Assembly: GCA_003641465.1 (NCBI GenBank)
Contig: QNAJ01000020.1
Span: 1 to 12,455, forward strand
Reading direction: 5' to 3'
Source of the DNA: Verrucomicrobiota bacterium
Lineage (GTDB): Bacteria > Verrucomicrobiota > Kiritimatiellia > B70-G9
DNA length: 12,455 bases
Position 1 is the stretch's first letter, and every line of letters begins with the position of its first letter. The translations under genes were made by a program, and so were the position numbers. The notes beneath the pieces are model-generated. The model worked only from the letters and a program-made list of their open reading frames with translations. It was not told the origin of the DNA and made no database searches. This document shows positions 6,901 through 12,455 of the stretch, one piece after another.

Positions 6901-7307
6901 CCCGCCTGCCCGCCCTGAAGGGTAAAGCCCGAAAGTCGTGCCCCTTGCACCAGATAGCAGCATCTGGTCAGCGGACCGCCGACAATAATGCAGTTGCTGG
7001 GCCCTCCGCAGCCAACCAGCACTACAGCCCGGGGCAGGAAGACGCGATTGGTGAGGCCGTCGGGACTGACTTCTCCGGCAATGTCATATATTCCGTTCGA
7101 TACCCAGATAGTATCCCCATCCGTTGAGACATTGACGGCCGCCTGCAGGGTGGTGGCCGCCGCATACCAGTTGGTAAAGGGCTCCTGATGTGCGCCCCCC
7201 AGCGCTACGTACCGGTCAACCCCATGTGCCCGGGAGACGAGCAGGATCGCGCCCAAGATCAATCCCCGGAGGAGAGCCGGTAAGGTGCTGCTTCCGGAAT
7301 TTCTCAC
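3960..7307 (-). CDS. Large exported right-handed beta-helix protein with PKD-like domain
   Basis: This is an 1115-residue secreted protein of unknown substrate. A signal peptide covers about residues 1-29 (basic start, hydrophobic core, likely cleavage after AHG). Two homologous halves follow: each opens with an 'IYVATSGNDTNP...TIQAA' type strand and closes with an SPCI..G...GRVDIGAYE motif (412-447 and 965-1000). Between them is a PKD-like domain (about 470-535, WDFGDG at 489-494). The coils are 20-24 residues long, with stacked N-C-x(4)-N and GGG/GGA turns. After the second helix come an Asp-rich DVDGDGISD repeat (1009-1017) of the calcium-binding type and a C-terminal beta domain ending FYRILVRKSR. 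It has about 44 cysteines. The start is GTG with GAGGGG five bases upstream and a promoter close by. The pectin-lyase-like fold is established for such proteins, but no catalytic residues can be assigned, so polysaccharide binding or cleavage, or a surface role, is only a guess. Confidence 0.9.
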   Translation of the reverse strand: MRNSGSSTLPALLRGLILGAILLVSRAHGVDRYVALGGAHQEPFTNWYAAATTLQAAVNVSTDGDTIWVSNGIYDIAGEVSPDGLTNRVFLPRAVVLVGCGGPSNCIIVGGPLTRCCYLVQGARLSGFTLQGGQAGGATEQGRQGGGAWCESGAVISNCILLSNSAGCGGGVFGGTLVGCILKGNHADHGGGAAGSVLSNCWVEGNSSDGVFDTEVYESVIISNSSTGCISSRVYRSRIAYNRAGYYDDSRGVWKCYVEDSIIEGNHDDRYYGGAGAADSELVRTRIVGNGARYRGGGAVRCRLWNCMVISNCAGSVGGGVVECILYNTLVAGNSARWGGGCYKSTSICCTVVGNEAEDDAGFYEGVAVNTISWRNRAAHWDSNFSSAILSHCNDGDPGIASVWNPILLASSPCIDAGTNQPWMTGGQDLAGQPRIRGGRVDIGAYEFYPQLRTGELEVAVQHTPFAAVTGIQFTLEGAIKGAALDCSWDFGDGAVVTGRSTATHAYKDRGEYSAVLHVWNCDGTIAATTRVYVFGPDIYVATSGNDTNPGGTWISPKRTIQAAIDAAWPGCERVLVSNGVYDSGGRAGPAGLTNRVYIDRPIRLESVNGPKHTIILGRRAHTDSGFGPDAVRGIYAATQCWISGFTIYGGHTHTTAVFYCRPAYGPCSAGCRVVDPSPWSGGGIWCHGTNVEVVDCMFLLNRAYSRGGAARSGRFSNCRFWRNEAACLYNEGDAGGACFESYVSNCTFVENWAIRGGALAGGVAESCNFLRNSARIGGAIAGGKAYGCLFVSNRAECVGGAMGTRLIGNFSNCRSGWWWEQGTRAINCIFRGNRAGGGAVGIKSFLNRCVIKGHDAGDYGLFISADTTNSLIVHNRADRYLLGAYSTFENCTIVGNISPPDTPIGYLLRIYNSVIVSNSPFTSEGYLILSNCCVLGYDPGPGNISADPLFVDYAAGDFHLRPDSPCINRGENQEWMVQEADLDGNPRIQCGRVDIGAYESPYWGKYSDVDGDGISDFNEFHIAGTDPTNSRSVFALQGTPRSVHSDGEGRAVILTWPSKPGRVYRILRGTNLVAGDFEVIRDAVAAQGATTSITDHPPSTLRSAFYRILVRKSR

Positions 7308-7794
7308 GCTGCCCCTCTACCTGAGAATACCATTGTTGGGACCGGTTGCCAAGCTCGGGGACTCATTGCGAAACCACGATTCTGAGCCCGCTGCGCAAGT
7401 TCTCACCCCGTACGCGTGGATGCACACGGGCGTTGAAACGCGATCAGACCTGGCAGAACTCGTGCGACTATCTGTTTACCGGTCTTATCGGTCCTTCCCA
7501 TCCATGAGCCCAAATGCCACGCAGGATCCGAATACCATCAATACCCGCACCGTAACCATCACGGCACTCTCAGGCGCACCGCCCCATTCTGAACTGCACA
7601 TGGAACCATTCTGCCCCCACAATAAAGTTACGCCAAAGCAAGGGACAGTTGCAGAACTTTCCTGACCACAATTCCGCCACTGCCCGGACGTTGCAGAAGA
7701 AACTTTTCTCTCCGTGGATCGAGCCACATAATCTGCCGGTGGCAGCCGGATTTCTGCATAGGTTGCGGAAGCCCTGCAGGAGGTACAGAACCCT
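7308..7794. other. Divergent intergenic region between beta-helix gene and plsY
   Basis: 487 bp without a convincing gene. It holds the leftward promoter listed for the beta-helix gene (7324-7352), a -10-like CATAAT (7727-7732) with no good -35 for plsY, a small hairpin CTGCC/GGCAG (7733-7745), and the plsY ribosome site AGGAGG (7778-7783). A leftward frame from 7727 to 7485 lacks a ribosome site; its last 24 codons (7559-7485) would give a short hydrophobic peptide and are not annotated as a gene. Confidence 0.6.
7324..7352 (-). promoter_or_regulatory. Sigma-70-type promoter for the beta-helix gene
   Basis: Minus-strand TTGGCA (7352-7347, five of six to consensus) and TATTCT (7329-7324, four of six) are separated by exactly 17 bp. 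The expected start near 7317 leaves a very short leader of about ten bases that is little more than the AGAGGGG ribosome site and its spacer before the GTG at 7307. Confidence 0.5.
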
Positions 7795-8448
7795 GTGACC
7801 CAGGAAGAGACAGTCCGACTGGCGGCAGCTCTGTTGATTTCCTATTCCCTGGGATCCATTCCCTTTGCCTTCCTCCTCGGCAAGCTCAAAGGCGTGGATA
7901 TCCGCAAGGTCGGCAGCGGAAATGTGGGCGCAACCAACCTGTTCCGCGTCGCCGGCCCGCTGCCCGGCGTCGCCGCATTCGCCGGCGATTTTCTCAAGGG
8001 ATTCCTGCCGGCCTTCCTGCTGCCCCGGCTCCTGCAGCCGGACTGGAGTCCCGGCGGCACACCCTGGTTCAGCCTGGCCTGCGGTCTGGCAGCGGTCGTG
8101 GGTCATAGCTGGCCCATTTTTCTGCGCTTCCGCGGAGGGAAAGGGGTAGCAACCAGCGCCGGAATGCTGGCGGCGGTCGTCCCTTGGGGTCTGGCAGCGG
8201 GTCTGTTCACCTGGCTCCTTCTGGTGATCCTGACGCGATATGTCTCGATCGCATCCATCGGTGCGGCGGCAGTCGCCGCGGCGACCTGCTGGGTGGTGTA
8301 CCGGACCTATGGGTATGCTTTCGGGGCAGTGCTCACCGCCTTGGCTCTCCTGGTCATCGTCAAGCACCGATCGAATATCCGGCGACTGTTGCGGGGAGAG
8401 GAACCTCGCCTTCGTTTCGATGACCGGGCGAAACGCAAGGCAGAGTAG
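7795..8448 (+). CDS. plsY: Acyl-phosphate:glycerol-3-phosphate acyltransferase PlsY
   Basis: This is a 217-residue integral membrane enzyme that transfers an acyl group from acyl-phosphate to sn-glycerol-3-phosphate, giving lysophosphatidic acid. The three conserved cytoplasmic motifs of the family are present: KVGSGNVGATN (38-48), GHSWPIFLRFRGGKGVAT (103-120) with the phosphate-binding glycine loop, and KHRSNIRRL (190-198). Hydrophobic segments lie at about 8-28, 55-77, 92-107, 122-145 and 165-188, as expected for a multi-pass protein. The start is GTG at 7795 with AGGAGG eleven bases upstream (7778-7783). It precedes gpsA by 19 bp, and the two genes catalyse consecutive steps, so they very likely form one transcript. 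The C-terminal tail is short and basic. No anomaly was noticed. Confidence 0.95.
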   Translation: MTQEETVRLAAALLISYSLGSIPFAFLLGKLKGVDIRKVGSGNVGATNLFRVAGPLPGVAAFAGDFLKGFLPAFLLPRLLQPDWSPGGTPWFSLACGLAAVVGHSWPIFLRFRGGKGVATSAGMLAAVVPWGLAAGLFTWLLLVILTRYVSIASIGAAAVAAATCWVVYRTYGYAFGAVLTALALLVIVKHRSNIRRLLRGEEPRLRFDDRAKRKAE

Positions 8449-8467
8449 TATCAGTGAAATAAGAGAA

Positions 8468-9463
8468 ATGGCGGCGTTGGGTATAATAGGGGATGGCGGA
8501 TGGGGCACCGCACTGGCTGTTCACCTGGAGCAACTGGGCCAGCAGGTAACGGTGTGGGGCCCTTTTCCCCGGCAGATAGAGGAAATTCGTGAGCGCCGTG
8601 AAAACACCAAGTTTCTTCCGGGCGTGAAGCTCAGCAGCCGAATCCGCTGGACGGCGGATGTCGCAGAGGTTTGCCACGGGGCCGATTTCCTGGTTACCGC
8701 GGTTCCATCGCGCTTCTTTGTCCAGGTTCTGGAAAAGTTCCGCAGGCCGCTCCCGCCGGAGATCGTCGTAGTCAACGTTGCGAAAGGATTCGAGCCGACT
8801 ACCGGTCGGCGGTTGAGCTCGGTGATTCGGGAGGTACTGGACACCGAACGGGTCGCGGTCCTCTCCGGTCCCAGTCATGCTGAAGAGGTAGCGCGCGGCG
8901 TGCCTACCGCGGTAGTGGCCGCGTCCGGTGACTTGGCGCTGGCCCGCCGGGTTCAGGAAGTTTTTTCCGGCCGGAGCTTTCGAGTTTACACGACGGACGA
9001 CATGGTGGGGGTCGAACTGGGCGGCGCACTGAAAAACATCATAGCCATAGCTGCCGGGATCAGCGACGGCCTGGGATTCGGCGACAATACCAAGGCCGCA
9101 CTGATCACCCGCGGATTGGCGGAAATGATTCGTCTGGGGCGCTGCCTGGGCGCGCGCACTGAGACTTTCGCCGGCCTCAGCGGTATCGGTGATCTGGTAG
9201 TCACCGCGACCAGCCGGCTGAGCCGGAATCGGGCGGTGGGCGAAAAAATCGGGAAAGGCGAGCCCCCGCAACGAGTTATTGCTTCAATGGCGCAGGTTGC
9301 CGAGGGCGTCTGGGCCTGTCGCGAAGCACGGCGCCTGGCAGTCCGCCACGGCATTGAGATGCCGATAACTGAGCAGGTCTACCAGGTGATCCACGAAGGG
9401 AAGTCACCGGCTGCCGCGGTCCAGGCCCTGCTGGAGCGGCCGTACCGAAATGAATTCTACTGA
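8468..9463 (+). CDS. gpsA: NAD(P)H-dependent glycerol-3-phosphate dehydrogenase
   Basis: This is a 331-residue cytoplasmic enzyme that reduces dihydroxyacetone phosphate to sn-glycerol-3-phosphate, the PlsY substrate. The dinucleotide-binding loop GIIGDGGWGTALA is at 5-17. It has the family's conserved NVAKGFE (103-109, K106), SGPSHAEEV (133-141), ELGGALKN with the catalytic lysine K189, GDNTKAALITRG (205-216) and SGIGDLVVTATS (238-249). The length matches the family. The ATG at 8468 is chosen because the nucleotide-binding strand starts four residues in; the frame is open upstream to 8240 only over plsY. The ribosome site is weak (AAGAG close to the start), so translation may depend partly on plsY 19 bp upstream. 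The usual GGxGxxG here reads G-D-G-G-W-G, a common variant. Confidence 0.96.
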   Translation: MAALGIIGDGGWGTALAVHLEQLGQQVTVWGPFPRQIEEIRERRENTKFLPGVKLSSRIRWTADVAEVCHGADFLVTAVPSRFFVQVLEKFRRPLPPEIVVVNVAKGFEPTTGRRLSSVIREVLDTERVAVLSGPSHAEEVARGVPTAVVAASGDLALARRVQEVFSGRSFRVYTTDDMVGVELGGALKNIIAIAAGISDGLGFGDNTKAALITRGLAEMIRLGRCLGARTETFAGLSGIGDLVVTATSRLSRNRAVGEKIGKGEPPQRVIASMAQVAEGVWACREARRLAVRHGIEMPITEQVYQVIHEGKSPAAAVQALLERPYRNEFY

Positions 9464-9541
9464 TCAGAAGCCCGGTGTGGAACGAAGCCCGACCGAGATG
9501 GGGGCGAGGTCAAGTGCAACCGGTGTCTGTCGGAGGATTTC

Positions 9542-10093
9542 ATGCCGCCCGTAGCCGGTACAGGCGCGCGCCGCGTGCTCCTGGCCAACCTGCTCGTGGC
9601 CGCTGTGGTAGTCAGCCTGGGCGTTTCCTATCAGCTCAGGCGGCTGCACCGTTTCGATGGTCTCATTATCAAGATTGCCAGAGAGCAAGGGGTAGACCCG
9701 CGACTGATTGCCGCTATTGTCTGGATAGAGAGCCGATTCGATCCTTCTCGAATCGGCGGGGCCGGAGAAATCGGGCTTATGCAGGTGACCGAAGCTGCGG
9801 CTGCGGAGTGGGCGCAGGAGCACGGGGTACCTGCACCCCGGAGGCAGGATCTGGCTGATCCGGAGTTGAATCTGCGTATCGGCACATGGTATCTGGCACG
9901 GGCACTCAGGAGGTGGGCGAAAAGATCGGATCCCTTGCCCTTTGCTCTGGCTGAGTACAATGCCGGCCCGACGAACGCCCGGCGCTGGGCGGCAGCCGCA
10001 ACGGATGGCCGCGATTTCATCGCCCGTATCAGCTATGCGGGGACAAAGGCATACGTCATCAACGTGTTGCGACGTTACCGGGGTGGGGTCTGA
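9542..10093 (+). CDS. Membrane-anchored lytic transglycosylase (SLT domain)
   Basis: This is a 183-residue peptidoglycan lyase that would cleave the MurNAc-GlcNAc bond to give a 1,6-anhydro product. A single hydrophobic segment at about 12-30 works as a membrane anchor or uncleaved signal. The Slt70-type catalytic domain follows from about 38: the catalytic glutamate is E63 in WIESRFDP, then GEIGLMQV (75-82), the late helix ADPELNLRIGTWYLA (105-119) and AEYNAGP (137-143). The start is ATG at 9542 with GGAGG five bases upstream (9532-9536). It follows gpsA by 78 bp on the same strand and may be co-transcribed. It is a minimal version: one anchor plus the domain, with no LysM or other wall-binding module. 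It is a family 1 enzyme, but I cannot assign a specific name. Confidence 0.92.
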   Translation: MPPVAGTGARRVLLANLLVAAVVVSLGVSYQLRRLHRFDGLIIKIAREQGVDPRLIAAIVWIESRFDPSRIGGAGEIGLMQVTEAAAAEWAQEHGVPAPRRQDLADPELNLRIGTWYLARALRRWAKRSDPLPFALAEYNAGPTNARRWAAAATDGRDFIARISYAGTKAYVINVLRRYRGGV

Positions 10094-10165
10094 GGCATCC
10101 TGAGGCGGAGGGCATAACCGACCATCAACAGCGCCTGACAATTCCGGGAAACGCGAAAACAATCG

Positions 10166-11914
10166 TCAATCGTTTCGATCCGCCGTGTTCCGCTGGAACT
10201 GAAGTTCATAGAAGTAGCGATACAGTCCGCCCCGGCGCAGAAGCTCATCGTGCGTACCGCGCTCGACGATCCGGCCGCCATCCAGCACGACTATCTGGTC
10301 GGCATGGGCGATGGTGGAAAGCCGGTGGGCGATAGCCAGAACCGTACGTTTGGCCATCAGCTCGTCCAGCGCCTGCTGCACCAGACGCTCAGACTCGGAA
10401 TCCAGCGCACTGGTTGCTTCGTCCAGGATGAGGATCGGCGGATTTTTGAGGATCGCCCGCGCGATGGCGATCCGCTGCGCTTCTCCTCCGGATAGCCGCA
10501 CTCCGCGATCACCGATGACGGTATCATAACCTTGTGGCAGCCGGGAGATGAACTCATGTGCGTGAGCCCGTCGGGCGGCCTCGACGACTTCCTCCCGGGA
10601 CGCCCCGGCCTTGCCGTAGGCAATATTGTTGGCGACCGTATCATTGAAGAGCACGGTCTCCTGGGTGACGATCCCGATGCAATCCCGGAGAGATCGGAGG
10701 GTGTACTCACGGATATCCCGCCCGTTGATCTCGATGCGGCCTTCCGTGACGTCGAAGAAACGAGGCAGCAGATTAACCAGAGTTGTCTTGCCGGATCCCG
10801 ACGACCCCACTATAGCGAGGCATTGGCCGGATCTCACTTCCAGATCTATTCCCTGGAGAACCGCCTCCTCCTCACGCTCATACCGGAAGGCTACGCCCCG
10901 GTAACGGATAATTTCAACCGGCGGTACAAGATTGACGGCATCAGGTCTGTCCGTAACGCCGACCGGAGCGTCCACGATCTCGAAGACGCGGGCGGCGGCG
11001 GCGGTGCTCCGCTGGATTACCAGATGAAGGGTGCTCAGTTTCTTGACCGGTTCGTACAGCCCCACCAGGGCCAGCGCGAAGGCGAAAAATTCATCTGCGC
11101 TCATGCCGGACCACCGCGAATAGACGAGTGCCGCGGCAAGTCCCACCACCGAGATGGTCACAATGAGCGGCTCAACCGCCGCCCGTGCCCGTATCACGCG
11201 CATGACCCGGCTGAACACCTGTCGCGAACGGCGCCGGAAGCGCTCCATCTCGTACGGCTCCATGTTGAATGCCTGAACCACCCGTAACCCGAGAACCGCC
11301 TCCTGGAGTACCGAGACAAGCTCTCCCATCTGCTCGCGTCCTTCACGGGCAAAACGCTTTACGCGGCGGCCGAACAGCAGCACCGGAACCAGGCAGACAG
11401 GAAAGAGCAGCAGACTGATCAAGGCCAACCGGACGTCCAACCAGACCAGGAAGCCGACCATCCCGGCGGCCGCCAGAGGCTGGCGCACCAGATCTCCGAG
11501 AACCGTGGATACTGCGCTTTCGATCTGGGTCGTGTCGCTGGCGACGCGCGAAATAATGTCACCGCTCTTACGCCGCATCAGGTACGCCGGCGAAAGCTGC
11601 ACCAGTGATTCGAAAGCGCGGTTACGGAGATCCATGACCGCGCGGTTCCCCACCCAGTTCACAAAGTAGACGCTGAAGTAATATCCCACCCCGCGGAGTA
11701 CGGCGAGCGGCACCAGGGCCCCCGCAATGAGCATGGCGGCCGCGAGCGGCACCTGGGGATCGAATATGCGAGCCAGAGTGCCTTTAAGCGCGACCAGCAG
11801 CCCGGTCGTTGAACCAGCGAACAGGATGCCAAAGATGGTTCCCACCAGCAGTCGGGTCCAGTACGGCCGGCTGAGCAAAATCAGCCGACGGTACACCTGA
11901 GCCGATGAAGGCAC
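10166..11914 (-). CDS. MsbA-type ABC exporter (fused transmembrane and ATPase domains)
   Basis: This is a 582-residue half-transporter expected to work as a homodimer in the inner membrane. Six membrane segments occupy about the first 295 residues. The ATPase domain has Walker A GSSGSGKTT (370-378), the Q-loop glutamine at 418, signature LSGGE (474-478), Walker B ILILDE (494-499) and the switch histidine in AHRLS (530). The signature has Glu where LSGGQ is usual, a tolerated variant. Lipid A-core or other lipid flipping is the family's typical job; drug or peptide export cannot be excluded. GTG at 11914 is chosen because homology begins just after it (YRRLILLSRPYW). A TTG at 11968, overlapping trxB by 14 bp with GGAGG 12 bases upstream, would add 18 residues and is almost as likely. 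It lies 40 bp downstream of trxB on the same strand and converges on the transglycosylase gene. Confidence 0.9.
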   Translation of the reverse strand: MPSSAQVYRRLILLSRPYWTRLLVGTIFGILFAGSTTGLLVALKGTLARIFDPQVPLAAAMLIAGALVPLAVLRGVGYYFSVYFVNWVGNRAVMDLRNRAFESLVQLSPAYLMRRKSGDIISRVASDTTQIESAVSTVLGDLVRQPLAAAGMVGFLVWLDVRLALISLLLFPVCLVPVLLFGRRVKRFAREGREQMGELVSVLQEAVLGLRVVQAFNMEPYEMERFRRRSRQVFSRVMRVIRARAAVEPLIVTISVVGLAAALVYSRWSGMSADEFFAFALALVGLYEPVKKLSTLHLVIQRSTAAAARVFEIVDAPVGVTDRPDAVNLVPPVEIIRYRGVAFRYEREEEAVLQGIDLEVRSGQCLAIVGSSGSGKTTLVNLLPRFFDVTEGRIEINGRDIREYTLRSLRDCIGIVTQETVLFNDTVANNIAYGKAGASREEVVEAARRAHAHEFISRLPQGYDTVIGDRGVRLSGGEAQRIAIARAILKNPPILILDEATSALDSESERLVQQALDELMAKRTVLAIAHRLSTIAHADQIVVLDGGRIVERGTHDELLRRGGLYRYFYELQFQRNTADRND

Positions 11915-11954
11915 GTTTCCACTTCCCAGACGCCGTTGCAGAAAGGCTGACCGC

Positions 11955-12455
11955 TCAGCGTGTTTCAAGGTAAGTATCCGCCTCCATAGCGGCAATGCAC
12001 CCGGATGCCGCCGCGGTGACTGCCTGCCGGTAGCGCACATCCTGAACGTCTCCAGCAGCAAACACGCCTTCAACATTGGTACGCGTATTCCGGGTTACTA
12101 TGTAGCCCCGGTCGTCGGTCTCCACCTGTCCCCGGAAGATACCCGATTGCGGCTCATGTCCGATAGCGATGAATACTCCCGCAACCTCCAACGTCCGCTC
12201 TGAGCCGTCGCGCGTGTTGCGCAGAGTTATCGCTCTTACATTGCCCTGCTCATCGCCGAGAATATCCGCCACCACCGAGTTCCACTCTACGCTGATTTTG
12301 GGATTTTTCAGTACCTTGTCGGCCATCAATCCCTTTGCGCGCAACCTATCCCGCCGATGGATCAGATAGACCTTTTCGGCGATATTGGCCAGATAGGACG
12401 CTTCTTCGACGGCCGTGTCTCCTCCCCCTACCACCGCCACCACCTGCCCCCGGTA
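11955..12455 (-). CDS. trxB: Thioredoxin-disulfide reductase, C-terminal part (cut by window edge)
   Basis: The last 166 residues of an NADPH-dependent flavoprotein that reduces thioredoxin. The NADPH-binding motif VVGGGDTAVEE is at fragment residues 8-18, with the phosphate-contacting HRRDRLRA at 33-40. The FAD-contacting GVFAAGDV is at 130-137, followed by the conserved YRQAVTAAASGCIAA. The redox-active CxxC lies upstream, outside the window, so activity cannot be checked. The frame runs uninterrupted to the last base of the window (Y-R-G-Q-V-V-A...), so the GTG at 12443 is internal and not a start. The stop at 11955 is followed 40 bp later by the ABC exporter on the same strand. Sister flavoproteins such as AhpF share these motifs, but the short tail fits TrxB. 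Confidence 0.93.
   Translation of the reverse strand, partial: YRGQVVAVVGGGDTAVEEASYLANIAEKVYLIHRRDRLRAKGLMADKVLKNPKISVEWNSVVADILGDEQGNVRAITLRNTRDGSERTLEVAGVFIAIGHEPQSGIFRGQVETDDRGYIVTRNTRTNVEGVFAAGDVQDVRYRQAVTAAASGCIAAMEADTYLETR

Noticed and set aside
8240..8467. N-terminal extension of gpsA
   Set aside because: It is an out-of-frame reading of the plsY coding region; GpsA homology and usual length begin at 8468.
8482..8487. Perfect TATAAT inside the start of gpsA
   Set aside because: No -35 box at a workable distance; the bases encode part of the nucleotide-binding loop, so it is probably chance.

Overview
The window is a GC-rich bacterial chromosome segment with nine protein genes in three blocks and a gene-free, repeat-laden stretch at its left end. 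The best guess for the host is the PVC superphylum, most likely Kiritimatiellota/Verrucomicrobiota-like. This is an inference from three things: a very long secreted right-handed beta-helix protein with paired 'SPCIDAG...R..GRVDIGAYE' endings, a 'YRILRGTNL...FYRI' C-terminal domain of the kind abundant in that group, and intergenic DNA full of short low-complexity arrays. No rRNA or tRNA gene is present to confirm it.

Layout. (1) 1-1188 has no convincing gene. It is a mosaic of 7-bp and 9-bp tandem arrays, hairpins and a striking array of eight 15-bp palindromes (391-604) spaced 22 or 31 bp apart. A leftward terminator-like hairpin lies at 831-864. (2) 1189-3756 holds a complete AmmeMemoRadiSam module: amrS (radical SAM enzyme, leftward) is divergent from amrB (Memo-like) and amrA (AMMECR1 domain), which overlap by 8 bp. 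The 128-bp divergent region carries a good promoter for amrS and a weaker one for amrB, placed so that the amrB message could be leaderless. (3) 3960-7307 (leftward) encodes an 1115-residue exported protein: two beta-helix halves around a PKD-like domain, then a calcium-binding-type repeat and a C-terminal beta domain. (4) 7795-10093 (rightward) is plsY-gpsA, followed by a membrane-anchored lytic transglycosylase. GpsA makes sn-glycerol-3-phosphate and PlsY acylates it, so the pair is the entry to phospholipid synthesis; the third gene acts on peptidoglycan. (5) 10166-12455 (leftward) has a thioredoxin reductase gene cut by the window edge, followed closely by an MsbA-type ABC exporter.

The housekeeping genes are ordinary. 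The material most worth a second look is the phased palindrome array, the AmmeMemoRadiSam module (biochemical role not settled as far as I know) and the large Cys-rich beta-helix protein, whose second half carries C-x-F-x-x-N and GGA motifs reminiscent of chlamydial polymorphic membrane proteins.
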